NCBI GenBank assembly: GCA_023053685.1
Contig: JALIGW010000001.1
Span: forward strand, 49,209,859 to 49,273,858
DNA from: Diadophis punctatus similis
Taxonomy: Eukaryota > Chordata > Lepidosauria > Squamata > Dipsadidae
Reading direction: 5' to 3'
DNA: 64,000 nt
Part shown: positions 29,437 to 49,495 of the stretch, piece by piece
Layout: the number at the start of each line of letters is the position of its first letter
How positions within the stretch are numbered: the first letter of the stretch is position 1
The notes under the pieces: model-generated
What the model saw: only the letters and a program-made list of their open reading frames with translations
What the model was told of the DNA's origin: nothing
The model's database searches: none
Made by a program: the position numbers and the translations under genes

Positions 29437-29708
29437 TTAAAATTATCAACCCAGTCACAGTTCAGCTTGAATTGCCTAGAATATTAGGGAAAATTCATCC
29501 TGTATTTCATTGCAGCTTATTGAAACCAGTGATTGGGTCAAATATAAGACCACAAACCCACAAATCACCTCCCTCTCTAATCATACAAGGAGAGAGACAT
29601 TATGAGGTGAAGAAAATTTTAGATTCCAGAATGTTTAGGGGTCAATTACAATATCTAATCCATTGGAAGGGGTACCCTTTGTCAGAAGCTACTTGGGTGA
29701 AAAGTTGA
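29418..29708 (+). pseudogene. Gypsy integrase tail with chromodomain
   Basis: Overlaps the previous frame by a shift. FHCSLLKPV is the usual junction, then a chromodomain with YEVKKILDSR and HWKGYPLSEATW, ending at TGA 29706. In chromoviruses this domain is thought to steer integration towards methylated histone H3. Confidence 0.87.
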
Positions 29709-29872
29709 AATACAAAAACTGACAAGCTAGTGAAACAATTCCACGACAAATATCCAGACAAACCAAAGGGTCTCCCTGGGGGGGAGGGGTGATTAAGGAT
29801 GTTGCATTAACCTCCTATGTTATTTTCTTTCTTTTCTCGTAGGACATGGTCTTTTCCTGAGGGGAGGCCGCC

Positions 29873-30288
29873 TGTCAGGCCAAAGCCATTTTAGTTGGGG
29901 TCTTTGGCCTGTCACACTTTATACTATTTTAATATGTATTCTTTACTGTGGGAATTTGGGAGGGGGAATTGCATGAGGGCTGCCTGTATGTAGCCATAAC
30001 AAATTCTTTTTAGATAGTCAAGGTCATCCTTTGTTTTCACAGTCCTGCACCTGCACGGAAGGAGATGGGTGGATTCTGCTAGGTTGGCAGTTGAAGATTG
30101 GTCAACGTGATGGACTTGGGGGTGTGGGGACAAGGGCTTGAACTTTCAACTGGGTGGAGAAACCCCGGGACTTCTGATTCGGGTTTCTCCCCGATGTGTC
30201 AACATGGCTCTGCTAATAAATTGGAACTTTGAGGAATGTTTTGCCTCGGACTCTGATTTAGTTTTGGATGCTATTTGGAACCCTGACA
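29873..30288 (+). repeat. 3' LTR of the Gypsy element
   Basis: 416 bp, TGTCAGGCCAAAG to GGAACCCTGACA, after the purine-rich GAGGGGAGG tract. An AATAAA lies inside (CTAATAAATTGG, near 30214). Nearly identical to the 5' LTR where both survive. Confidence 0.92.
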
Positions 30289-30293
30289 CCCTC

Positions 30294-31131
30294 ATTTCTT
30301 CCTGGAAACTGGGGATTATTCAGAATTAGGGGAGGGAATGTTGCAGATCTGTGTAGAGGACAGCCTCCTAATTCTCGCAACAGCATTGCCTTATCTTTGT
30401 TATTCCATTTTGTTCCGCTCAAATAAAAATAATATTCAAAGCTATTTGGAAAGTTCCAGCAGGTATCCAATCTATACCTTCCATTTGTCATCTCAATTCA
30501 AGAATTCTCCAAACAAGTAATGGTACACATATTGCCACTTATTTGCACTGAGTTGAATTAGACATAAATGACTTTTTTCAAAGTCATTTTGGAGAGGATG
30601 AGGCTTAAAACTGAATTCCGCTGAGATCTTGAGCAAAAAATTGAACATCAGAATTGTCCATAAAAGGGTCCAAATTTTGTACTTCTCAGTTCTGAATTAT
30701 GTTACCCACAAAGATTTTAGAGTGATCCCTGCTCTTATTACATTTTGTGCTGCTTCCATTTACAAGTCATAATATACAATCCTCTCTATTTTGTTTTGAA
30801 ATGTTTTATACATCATGTATTTGTATACATTCTGGGAAAAAGAAAGACCCTGTTAAACTGGGTCTTTTTTGCAAACCTGAGCATCAATATCCTCCTTAGT
30901 GAGGAAGTTGCTGGTTTGTTAACACTTCCTCAAATCTCATTTTCACCCAGTAGTTTTTGATAATGGAGTCATAAACATTGATTTTAGCCTGAGGCGCTAT
31001 GGATGTTCTAAGGTTCTTTGAGACATCCTGGTTGATTTTACCGTGCATTCTTAGAGCGATTTTGGCAGAATAACAACTCTTGGGAAGATCCACCATTTCC
31101 CCAAATCTTCTCCACTTCTATGTATTTAAAA
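30294..31131. other. Intergenic, no recognisable gene
   Basis: AT-rich intergenic DNA between the convergent VASH2 and ANGEL2 genes. Short open frames only, with no domain recognised. Confidence 0.35.
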
Positions 31132-31352
31132 TACAGGCAGTCCTCCACTTACAATGATTTAATGACTGTTTGAAGTTACGACACTGAAAAAAGTGACTCA
31201 TGAGAGTTTTTCACACTTATGACCATTGCAGCATCCCCATGGGCATGTGATCAAAATTTGGACACTTGGTAACTGGCTCATATTTATGATGGTTGCAGTG
31301 TCCCCAGGTCATCTGATCATCTTTTGCCCCCTTCTGACAAGCAAAGTCAATG
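31132..31352 (+). mobile_element. TIR MITE, family A copy 5, right half lost
   Basis: Starts CAGGCAGTCCTCCACTTACA, passes GCAGCATCCCCATGGGCATG and stops after GACAAGCAAAGTCAATG, where the right half should follow. Confidence 0.7.
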
Positions 31353-32782
31353 CAGTCTCCTCTTGAGTATCATCCAGGACACGTGAGTGATCTCCCTCTT
31401 TCTTTCTGGAGTGATTCCAAGGAACCAGATAACTCACTGGTTCCTTGGTCTTTGCTGCAGCCACCAGCTCTTTCACAAGCCCATCTTGAGTTTGTAATAT
31501 CTTCCCCAGAAGTCCCAAACCTCCATTTCAAGATTGCACCTCTAGCACAGTGGATACCCAAAGCGTTAGAAATGACTTCACATTTCCCCCCAAGACTGAT
31601 GGTATCAATGACTTTTCTTCAGAAACTTCAATGGAACATGACATTTCCCTAGTATCTCTGCAGGAAACTTCAATATGAGAGGAGTCAAACTTTGTGGGTA
31701 GCTAAAACACGGCTAGCTCAAATAATCCATGATTTTATTGGTTTAAACAACTATCCTTAGTAATCATTTTAGTTAAAAAAAATTTAAACTAGAGTGCAAT
31801 TACTTTTTCACATTTACAAATCACATAGTGGAAGAGTTGACTTATGGAAGAAATAAAACAAGCCCAAGCCTTAGCGTTAATTGTTCTTCTTTTATATATT
31901 AATAAGATCCATTACACTATCATGATATTTAGTTGGAAAGTCATGTAAAAACAAAATCTCAAAGGTGATGAATATTCATGGAACAGGAAATAAATGAACA
32001 AGAGTTAGCAGAGTAACATTGATTCTACTTATTATATATAAAAGATCAATAATTTAGTAGGACTTTCTCCCAGGAAAGTGGGAATATGATTCAGCATAAA
32101 GTATCAGTGACTGTGGGATTCTTAAGTATGAAAAGATAGAGCAATAAACTCTTACAGTACTACTATGCTGAGCAAGGCAGTACAAGGAGTGTTTTTTTTT
32201 AAAAAAAATACTTTTATTAAAGAGTTTAACAATACTAAAAGAAATTACAAACTGGAATCAGCAAGAAAAAAGGAAATTTGAAAGAAACAAAAAGTTCAGG
32301 AAAAAGTAGAAAAAAAAGAATATTTAAAGACGTAACTCCTGATCTTGTTTCTAGTAAGTGGTTCTGGCCATATTATGGTCTCTTGTTTCTCTGGAGACAT
32401 CTTAGTTTGCCATCGTCTCACCCAAAAATCTAGTACAAATATTTCCAGGCAAGTTTTTATGTGCCAGTAAAATCACTATTTATGCAATTTGAATGTATCG
32501 TGCAAATATGCTTACTTTGCATCATTAATTTTCTTTCTGCTAGCCACAGCAAAATGTAAAAAAGCAAGGACAATTATGGTATACTGTACCTGCTAAACAA
32601 AGATTGTTGTGTTTAGCACATCTCTTTTCTGCAGGTTCACTAAGCACATTCAGAAGAACTCAAATATGTTATCACTTAACTCTCTGCTCATCCATCATCC
32701 ATCAGGTGTTTCAGTAATCGAAACATCTTTTGTAAAATAGCTGAGTTTTTTTTTTAAATTTAGAACAGCTCAATTATTACTA
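31353..32782. other. Intergenic, no recognisable gene
   Basis: 31353-31660 has overlapping open frames on both strands and higher GC, possibly an old processed copy of something, but I recognise no protein. From 31700 on it is AT-rich, with an A/T-rich block at 32195-32330. Confidence 0.35.
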
Positions 32783-33008
32783 TTGTATTTACAAGGGCAG
32801 ATCATATATTCTGGCCATTCATGAAAGACACCCACAGGTAACATGGATGGGCAATAAAGTAGCATTTTGCAAAATTGTTTTTTTGTAAAATAGTAAATCT
32901 TAAAATGAGAGCCAGTTTGAGATAGTGGTTAAGGCACTAAATTAGAAACTAGGAGTCTGTGAATTCTAGCCTCACCTTAGGCAAAAAGCTAACTGGGTGG
33001 TTTGGGGC
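32783..33008 (+). repeat. Left arm of a large inverted repeat
   Basis: Matches the reverse complement of 34492-34711 over about 220 bp, including GGCAATAAAGTAGCATTTTG and TAGTAAATCTTAAAATGAGA, with roughly nine in ten bases the same by eye. The inner part is the start of a family S2 SINE. Confidence 0.85.
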
Positions 33009-33130
33009 CAGTTACTCTTTCTCAGCCCTAAGGAGAAGGCAACAGCAGAAAACATCTTGCTAAGAAAACTGCAAGAACTAGTTCAGGGAATCATCAGGCA
33101 TTCAAAACTGAGCTGATGGCACACAAAAAT
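32911..33130 (+). mobile_element. tRNA-derived SINE, family S2
   Basis: Begins GAGCCAGTTTGAGATAGTGG (A-box-like TAGTGGTTAAGG) and has GAATTCTAGCCTCACC near the B-box position, then GGGCCAGTTACTCTTTCTCA. A related copy is at 46855-47080. Confidence 0.65.
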
Positions 33131-33169
33131 TGTCCTAAAACACCAATTTCATGTACTAAAAATTTAAAA

Positions 33170-34262
33170 CTTCCAGTTGCGACCTTATTTGGAGAAGGAG
33201 GCTTTACTCATGGTCACTCATGCCCTTGTCACCTCTCGTTTGGATTACTGTAATTCGCTCTACATGGGGCTACCCTTGAAAAGTATTCGGAGACTGCAAC
33301 TGGTGCAAAATGCGGCTGCGCGAGCTGTGGTGGGTGTTTCCAGATACACCCACGTAACACCTATACTCCGCCAGCTGCATTGGTTGCTCATTGGTCTCCG
33401 GGTGCAATTCAAGGTGTTGATCATCTTTAAAGCCCTACATGGCTTAGGACCAGATTATCTTCGGGACCGCATCCTACCTCATACATTCCTACGATCAGTT
33501 AGGTTCCACAGAGTCAGTCTCCTCCAGGTCCCTTCAACCAAACAATGTCGGTTGGCAGGCCCTAGGGCAGTGATGGCGAACCTTTTTTGGTTCACCAAAA
33601 AAGGGGAATGCGGGGGATCACGTGTGTGCGTGCCCACACTCATAATTCCATGCACCCCCGCACATGCACGCATGACCCCCCTGCTCCCAGCATGCAATGG
33701 CACGCCCATTTTTCGCTCTCCTCGGGCTCCAGAGCCTTTCTAGGAGCCTGGGGAGGGCGAAAACGGCCTTCCCCACCCCCTCTGGAGGCTGGAAACAGCC
33801 TGTTTCCCGACTCCCAGTGGGCCCAGAAGGCCCGAAAATCAGCCGGCTGGTGCACACATGCACGCCGGACCTGAGCTCGCGTGCCCACCGATATGGCTCC
33901 GCGTGCCACTTGTGGCACCCGTGCCATAGGTTCGCCATCATGGCCCTAGGGGGAGAGCCTTCTCTGTGGGAGCTCTGGCTGTCTGGAACCAACTCCCCCC
34001 AGAGATCCGAATCATTCCCACTTTGCTGGCCTTCCGGATAGCCATTAAGACATGGCTCTTCCTGCAGGTGGGGTGATTGTGACTGTTGCTTGTGTTGTTT
34101 TTATCCTTTTTAATCACTATTTTATTATTGTTATTTTTATTGTATTTTTTGATAGTATTTAGCTGTTCTTATGTATGTTGTACGCCGCCCTGAGTCCTCA
34201 GGGAGTAGGGCGGCCTATAAGAATCGCAAAATAAAATAAAAAAATAAAAAAATAAAACAAGA
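33170..34262 (+). mobile_element. L2-like LINE, reverse-transcriptase C-terminus and 3' end
   Basis: An open frame from 33177 contains SRLDYCNSLYMGLP, LQLVQNAAARAVVG and TPILRQLHWL, the signature of L2/CR1-group reverse-transcriptase thumb regions. It is cut by the MITE at 33568-33943, then resumes with LWNQLP-like coding. The 3' end has GCCGCCCTGAGTCCTCAGGG and an AAATAAA tail. 5'-truncated and inactive. Confidence 0.85.
33568..33943. mobile_element. hAT MITE nested in the LINE
   Basis: CAGTGATGGCGAACCTTTTT to ATAGGTTCGCCATCATGG, 376 bp. Perfect 8-bp duplication CCCTAGGG at 33560-33567 and 33944-33951. Same family as 1-256. GC-rich, giving several spurious overlapping frames. Confidence 0.92.
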
Positions 34263-34289
34263 CTACATATTACAGCCTCTTTATCAGTA

Positions 34290-34422
34290 CCGTGTTTCCC
34301 CAAAAATAAGACCGTCTTATATTTTTTTTAACCCTGAAATAAGCACTTGGCCTTATTGCCATGCACTCAAAAGCCCGATTGGGCTTATTATCAGGGGATG
34401 TCTTATTTTGGGGGAAACAGGG
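34290..34422. mobile_element. TIR MITE with TA flanks
   Basis: CCGTGTTTCCCCAAAAATAA to TTATTTTGGGGGAAACAGGG, 133 bp, TA on both sides. No other copy seen in this window. Confidence 0.78.
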
Positions 34423-34491
34423 TAATTATACAAAAAAGTTTAGCCCCCGATGGAAAAACATTGGTTCTCCTTGACATATAGGAAGCTATAC

Positions 34492-34711
34492 AGTCCCAAA
34501 TCACCGTGTTAGCTTTTTTCCTAAAGGTGAGGCTAGAATTCGCAGACTCCTAGTTTCTAATCTAGTGCCTTAACCATTATATCAAACACTCTCATTTTAA
34601 GATTTACTATTTTACAAAAAAACAATTTTGCAAAATGCTACTTTATTGCCAGTCCATGTGCATGTGTCTTTCATGAATGTTTAGAATATATGACCTGAAC
34701 TTGTAAATTCA
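34492..34711 (-). repeat. Right arm of a large inverted repeat
   Basis: Reverse-complement partner of 32783-33008. The two arms enclose about 1.5 kb holding the LINE and two MITEs. Confidence 0.85.
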
Positions 34712-35593
34712 AATCTAAATCAGCGATGTTTATACTGACAAGCAGCAGTTCCAATTGGTATCTCTCAGGGATGCTAAAAAAATGGAAATTGGGTTTGCTA
34801 AGCATATGCTTAACTGCTGCACTATTGCTGTTCCACACCAACATGTTCATAGGATTGCTTCAGCAATTAAAGCAGTAAGTCAAACATTTTACCATAAGGG
34901 TAGGGAGTAAAGTTTAGGTTACAACCCAAAACAGAAACAGCACGAGGGTACATTCAGTACAAATAGGTTGTGCTGAAAACATGCTGCCTTTTGTCAGCGA
35001 GCTACACAATCCAAAGCGTATTTGCATATGTTACATGTGTCATATTAAGCCGCTAGCAAGTATCTTTCCCCCAAGGTGCATTCAGAGTGCAGAGCAATAA
35101 TTATGTTTGGATGATTAAACTAATGAATTGCATTTCCATCTGCTCAACCAATTCTCTATAGGGAAGAAGAGTCTGGATTTTATTTTTAATGTAGCAACCT
35201 TTATAACAAAGATATCAGCAACATCCTTTTCATTGCTGTAAGTATTCAAATACAGTTAGTTAGCTCTGCTCTTATAAAAGAAAATATGTGCATATCATCA
35301 TAATCTGCTGCATTCTTGTTGAGCAGAAATACTAAGCTTGGCATCCAAGAGCCCACTTTATCAAAGAATATTTCAGGAGAACAGCCTTTTTGAAAAGATT
35401 TTGTCTAAGACCTCCAGTACTTGCAATATTTTATTTGTATATAATTATGTCTTTTAAATGAACAGAGCATCCAAAGTTGCCTTTCTACTTTTTAAGACAG
35501 GTGGTATGTGTCCAACAGCTGTCTCACATGCCAGGTTTGTAAACCATCCCTCAAGTGATGTGACCAACAATTGAATCTACAAAACAAGGCTGG
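34712..35593. other. Intergenic, no recognisable gene
   Basis: AT-rich unique-looking sequence. No repeat family, exon or RNA gene recognised. Confidence 0.35.
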
Positions 35594-35601
35594 GCTGAGA
35601 T

Positions 35602-35848
35602 AGCAATAGCAATAGCACTTAGACTTATATACCGCTTCAGAGTGCTTTACAGCCCTTTCTAAGCGGTTTACAGAGTTCAGCATATTGCCCCCAACAATCT
35701 GGGTCCTCATTTTACCGACCTCAGAAGGATGGAAGGCTGAGTCCATCTTGAGCCGGTGAGATTTGAACAGCCGAACTGCCGAACTAGCAGTCAGTTGAAG
35801 TAGCCTGCAGTGCTGCACTCTAACCAGTGCGCCGCCTCGGCTCTTCAA
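35602..35848 (-). mobile_element. SINE S1 part of a U6-SINE chimera
   Basis: Full-length S1 SINE on the minus strand, from AGAGCCGAGGCGGCGCACTG to the CTATTG tail. Its 5' end is fused directly to a U6 snRNA fragment. The pair is flanked by ATCTCAGC (minus strand) at 35906-35913 and 35594-35601. Confidence 0.85.
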
Positions 35849-35907
35849 CTTGCGCAGGGGCCATGCTAATCTTCTCTGTATCGTTCCAGTTTTAGTATAT
35901 GTGCTGC
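35849..35907 (-). pseudogene. U6 snRNA fragment (retro-pseudogene)
   Basis: Minus strand matches U6 nucleotides about 13-71: GCAGCACATATACTAAAACT, GGAACGATACAGAGAAGATT, AGCATGGCCCCTGCGCAAG. One substitution (ATTGG to CTGG) is visible. The U6 3' end and terminator are absent; after CGCAAG the sequence runs through TTGA into the SINE. Not a functional U6 gene. Confidence 0.92.
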
Positions 35908-36184
35908 TGAGATGCTATTATAGTAGTGGTGGGTTGGCAGTAAAAATAGTCTGTAATGCTAACTATCCACACAAATGGTGTTGTTGTTGTTTACTGCCTT
36001 TCCTTGCCAAGGAAAGCGGTAACATTTTCGTTTCTACCTGCATGATCTATGGCTTCCCCATAGGCCAAATTAAAGATACCTTGAAATCTGTTTCCATAGT
36101 AGAATATAAGGATATATGTTCTTATATTATTCAACTTGAAAATTAAGAAAATTATGCTAATAAAACCCCAGCATAGCAATATTT

Positions 36185-36207
36185 TTTATTTTAAAAAGTA
36201 ATTTATT
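36185..36207 (-). terminator. ANGEL2: ANGEL2 poly(A) signals
   Basis: AATAAA on the minus strand at 36202-36207 and again at 36185-36190, about 240-260 bp after the ANGEL2 stop. They are the first good signals downstream of the stop codon. Confidence 0.65.
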
Positions 36208-36444
36208 ACACTTCTGTGAAAACATATACATTTACATATACATTTTTAAATACAGCACAAATATTTTCATTTATTAAAAAAGAAATCCCTATGTAAAAGT
36301 AGCTTGCTTTTTTTAAATGTGAGCGCTATCGATAATTTACAGCAGATCTTTTAAAAATATCTTCAGTCATTTTTGCTGGATTTGATAAAAATTAAGATTA
36401 GAGAAGGAGAGAGAGAGAAGACACCAATTATTTTCATCCAAAGG

Positions 36445-45449
<9,005 letters not shown>

Positions 45450-45734
45450 AGGATATCTAGAAAAAAAGCAACAGTAGTTAGATTTCTGTAATATAAAATT
45501 TAAGATGGAAAGGAGGAAGAATAAATGGAGAAGGAAAAGAGGGAAAAGGTTACAATTATCTTAAAATTTAGATTGGTGACATCTAATTTGCATAATGTTT
45601 AAGACAGTTATCCATAGAAGTGCATAAGCATCACTTACTGGCATCAATATTTCAGTATCAGAAAGTGTAGGTAGAAGCCAGTTGCTGGGTCATGAGTGGG
45701 AGGATATTTCTGCTTTCACATGCTTTTTGTGGTA

Positions 45735-46475
45735 CAGGTACTTGATTTACAATCATTTGTTTAGGGATTGTTCAAAATTACAACAACACTGAAAAAACTG
45801 ACTTACTACCAGTCTCGCACTTACAACCATTGCAGGATCTTTAGTCATGCAATCAAAATTCAGGCATTTGGCAACTGGCATATATTTATGAAGGCTGCAG
45901 CATTCCAGGGCCACATGATCACCATTTGCAACCTTCCCAAGCCAGCTGCCTACAAATAAAGTTATTAGAAGAGCCCGATTTGTTTAACAACATGATTCAC
46001 TTAACAATTGCAGTGATCAACTTACCGTAGTTTTTGGAGTATAAGACGCACCTTAGTTTTTGGGGAGGAAAATAGGGAAAAAAATCTGCCTACCAGGTAT
46101 TCATCTGGCTAGCGTCCTTAGTCTGGTCAGCTTCAGCACATTATTTTATCCCCTGGTTAGGGCTTAAAAAAACCTTATTCGGAGGGAATAGCAATGAAAA
46201 AAAGCCTGCAAAGACTTAGGGCTGGAACAAACATTCTTTGGGAAGATCACTAGCACCTCGTTAGGGCTGAAAAAAAAGCTTCGAAAAAACTACATTCAGA
46301 GTATAAGACACACCCAAATTTTCAGCCTCTTTTAGGGGGAAAAAGGTGTGTCTTATACTCAGAAAAATACGGTAATAACTATGGCAAAAAGGTCATAAAA
46401 TCTGGTGGCAATCACTTAACAACTTCAATGATTAGCAACAAAAAATCCCAATTGTGGTTATAAGTCAAGGATTAT
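45735..46475 (+). mobile_element. TIR MITE, family A copy 6, with nested B element
   Basis: GGTACTTGATTTACAATCAT to TTATAAGTCAAGGATTATA, with GCAGCATTCCAGGGCCACATG inside. The family B copy at 46025-46372 interrupts it, flanked by TA on both sides. Confidence 0.75.
46025..46372. mobile_element. TIR element, family B copy 3
   Basis: CCGTAGTTTTTGGAGTATAA to TTATACTCAGAAAAATACGG, 348 bp. Interior shares AATACCTGGTAGGCAGA and GTCTGGTCAGCTTCAGCACA (inverted) with copy 2. Confidence 0.82.
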
Positions 46476-46854
46476 ATGTATGTTACTGTTTTCTAGTTGG
46501 CTACAGACTCTGCAGAATGCTGGACATTTTGGCTTCCTGCTGTGTTTGTAATAGGTCTTTTCATTTACAGTTTGAGTATCTTTTAGAACAAAAATAAAGT
46601 AGACATGATAGTAACTGTATGAATACAGTTTTGCATATCTTTTTATCTTGATACCATTTCTGTTTTGGCCCTAACATGATGGGCAAGGCTTGTGTGCCAA
46701 CTACAAGAGTAATGCCGGATTAGAATTTCTGGAGTTATTCTAAGAATAATGTCTGCAACTACTTCTTGCCTCCTTTTGTCAACTTTTTAATGCATTAAAA
46801 CTGGTTGCATTAAATTGTGTTATTAAGAATATTTTTAAAAAGAAATTACATGAA

Positions 46855-47080
46855 TATGAGAACCTGTGAATTGTAATGGTTAAGGTATTAGATTTGGAGC
46901 AGGCAGGGCCAGCTTCTAGCCCATTCTTAGTAACTGGGCAGCATTGGGCCAGTTATTCTTTCTCAGCTCAACCTATTCACAGAACTGCTATTTTGAGGAT
47001 AAATAGGAGGATGAAGTACTATGTATGCTGCCTCAAACTCCTGTGCAAAAAGCAAGATATAAATCTAATAAACAGGTTCT
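46855..47080 (+). mobile_element. tRNA-derived SINE, family S2
   Basis: TATGAGAACCTGTGAATTGTAA, then GGTTAAGGTATTAGATTTGG and GGGCCAGTTATTCTTTCTCA. Diverged relative of 32911-33130. Confidence 0.6.
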
Positions 47081-47950
47081 ATCTAGATCTTCTCTTGCAA
47101 TATAACATGTTTGTAATAACAAAGAGACTCAGTTTGTAAACTGTGGTCACAGATTGCTCATGTGCAATTAATCATGTGTGAATAATCCTACCCCAGATAT
47201 TTTTCTTAAAAAGTAATGCTTATTGAAATACAAGCTTTTAAAAAATAAACTGGTTAAATTAATTTTTTTTAAAATTGTGTTTTGTTACAGACTTGGAGCT
47301 TGTAACTTGTATTTTATAACATTTATATTTATATTCCACAACAAACAGACAGAGGAAGTGCTTTTCAATATTATAACAGGACTAGAGTCAGGATTCCTAG
47401 TTTGGTGCTAGTTTGAGAATTATTGGCACCTGCTGACAAAATGACATAATAGCATGCTTACACTAAATATTGCCATATAAAATTGATCCAAGCCACAGCC
47501 TTCATCTTAAAAGGAATTTAGGGAAGACATTATTTTTTATGCCATAAAAACTTTGTGGATATCCAAAGTCTTTTTTAAAATGAGTTGGTTATATAGCACT
47601 CAAGCACAGTTGGAATGACATAACATTGGACAACAAAAGTTTTTTTTCAAAAGCTTTGCTTTCTGAAACATTTTGGTGATTATGATAGACCCTTCAAACT
47701 GAACACAAATATAATTTCAATATGACTGCATCATGCAGGATGTATAGCTAAAAGTCTGTAGAATTGTAGCTATACAATTTGAGATGAACACCCTTTGAGT
47801 GGTGTGGGAGTAGGAATGGATTTCCAGAGAAAAATTGCAGACTACAGGAACCAGGAGTACTACTAGGTGACCCTGAGGACACAGATAAATCTCAAGTGCT
47901 TCAAGGACCCTCTAAAAGGATGCAAATGACCATCTGTCTGCAAGGAATAT
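47081..47950. other. Presumed ANGEL2 first intron, no recognisable gene
   Basis: AT-rich, with no repeat family identified. Confidence 0.35.
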
Positions 47951-48939
47951 ACCGTATTTTTCAGAGTATAAGATCCACCTTTTTACTCCCAAAAAGAGGG
48001 TGCAAACTTGGGTGTGTCTTATACACCGAATGCAGCCCCACCCACCCAGCCACCCCTACCCTTTGGCCTCTGTCTTCCAGCAATTTACCTGCTTGCAGCA
48101 AAGAGGGAAGAGCCTGTAAAGCCAAGCAAGTCAGTAGCAGTTTCCCGATCTACAGCTGCTTAGGTTTGCCACGGGAAAATGAAAGTGAAACTAACTACAA
48201 AGAGGCAAATAGCTGGCAGAGACAGGCAGATTTTTATTTTTTGCTAAACTGGATGGAAGGGGGTAAGTGAATAACTATAAATGCCTGTAGAATGTTCAAA
48301 TTATTAGACTTATTTTTTAAAGACTGCTTTATTGTTGTTCTAGAGCCAGGGGTCTCCAACCTTGGCAACTTCAACTCCCAGAATTCAACAGCCAGCTTTG
48401 TTAGTTTTGCTGGCTGTGGAATTCTGGGAGTTGAAGTCCACAAGTCTTAAAGTTGCCAAGGTTGGAGATCCCTGTAAATCTAGACAACTTAACAAAATAA
48501 AGAAGCTTTTTAAAATAAATGCTTGCTCTGAAGAGGCCCAATACTATTGTATCTTCTTTTAAATAGAGAATAATGTATACTTCCAGAAATTTTAATTAAT
48601 TTTAACAGCTCTGTACAAGTATAGTATGCAATGTAACAGTGTCCTGTTTAGTATTAGAGTTTAGTTACCTTGGAGTAGATCTATTAAATAATTGGGAAGA
48701 GTTAGTGTGACTACATTTAAGAAAACTTTCTGGCATAATGTACATTTCTCCAATTCTTTGCTATTTCTATGGGTCAGGCACACATGCACAGAAATACACA
48801 GCAAGCAGTGTATATCATCTGTGCTGTTTGCTGTTTGCCAAATTGCTTGGAGGCAGAGGCCTTTTTCCCTTGTTTTCCTCCCCCAAAATTAAGGTGCGTC
48901 TTATACTTTGGTGCGTCTTATACTCCGAAAAATACGGTA
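47951..48939. mobile_element. TIR element, family B copy 4, long form
   Basis: ACCGTATTTTTCAGAGTATA to TATACTCCGAAAAATACGGT. About 990 bp, three times the length of copies 2 and 3, because it holds a family C hairpin (48347-48474) and further inserted sequence. Confidence 0.78.
48347..48474. mobile_element. Fold-back hAT MITE, family C copy 10
   Basis: CAGGGGTCTCCAACCTTGGC to GTTGGAGATCCCTG, with a central GCCAGC/GCTGGC loop. Nested in family B copy 4. Confidence 0.85.
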
Positions 48940-49213
48940 AATCTTTCCATTCCCCACTATCCTGTCAGAGCTGAAGAAGCTTCTTGGATGAGAAGAAAAA
49001 ACAAAGAAAATCCAGTTGCCTCCTAGAAAAGCACCTTTGGGACAATCATGACCTGGATGACTGAGAATCTCTACAGACTTTTAACCCAGCATGCATATAC
49101 TGAAGTGCTGCTTGGCTAATGATTGTCTGTTTCACTATGATAAAGGAGAGTATTTGTTGATCAGGGGTGAAATGAGGGGTCCTTGGTGCTCTTTGAGCTT
49201 GCTTGTTTTCATC

Positions 49214-49288
49214 CAGACGTTTCATTACCTAAACTAGGTAACATGCTAGCACTGATGATGTTACCTAGTTTGGGTAACGAAACGTCTG
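49214..49288. repeat. Palindromic repeat with hammerhead-like core
   Basis: A 31-bp inverted repeat (CAGACGTTTCATTACCTAAA and its near-inverse) around a 13-nt loop. On the plus strand it holds CTGATGA (49252-49258), a TTACC/GGTAA stem, GAAA (49279-49282), then CGTC. A diverged copy of the right arm is at 62232-62300. Confidence 0.7.
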
Positions 49289-49495
49289 CAAGAAAGCACT
49301 ATCCTCCACATCCCATCCCGAGCAGGTTAAATCAGAAGGGGCAGTTCTTATCCTTCTGGCCAGCGTTCCACGAGGTTGCTCGACTACAGTGACCATTCAT
49401 ATCAAGGGAATGATGTGAGTTGTAGTCCAACATATCCGACGGCACTAGGATTTGGGGAGTCTGCCCTAGGCCACGAAGGAGGTCCGTATCTTTAC

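Larger units (their letters stand above)
26629..30288 (+). mobile_element. Ty3/Gypsy chromovirus, internally deleted
   Basis: Bounded by TGTCAGG at 26629 and CTGACA at 30288, with identical CCCTC target duplications at 26624-26628 and 30289-30293. Order: 5' LTR remnant, late reverse transcriptase, RNase H, integrase, chromodomain, 3' LTR. That order (integrase after RNase H, terminal chromodomain) is the chromovirus type. Gag, protease, most of the reverse transcriptase and the rest of the 5' LTR are deleted; 5' LTR sequence joins pol directly near 27368. Frames are broken by a stop at 28034 and shifts near 28360 and 29430. It cannot encode a working element. Confidence 0.93.

Noticed and set aside
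31309..31652. Overlapping ORFs on both strands, possible pseudogene
   Set aside because: No protein family recognised and no splice sites; left as unassigned.
33177..33743. 188-codon ORF as a host gene
   Set aside because: Clear LINE reverse-transcriptase C-terminal motifs; it ends inside a nested MITE.
35849..35907. Functional U6 snRNA gene
   Set aside because: The 5' cap-proximal stem, 3' end and T-run terminator are missing, and it is fused to a SINE.
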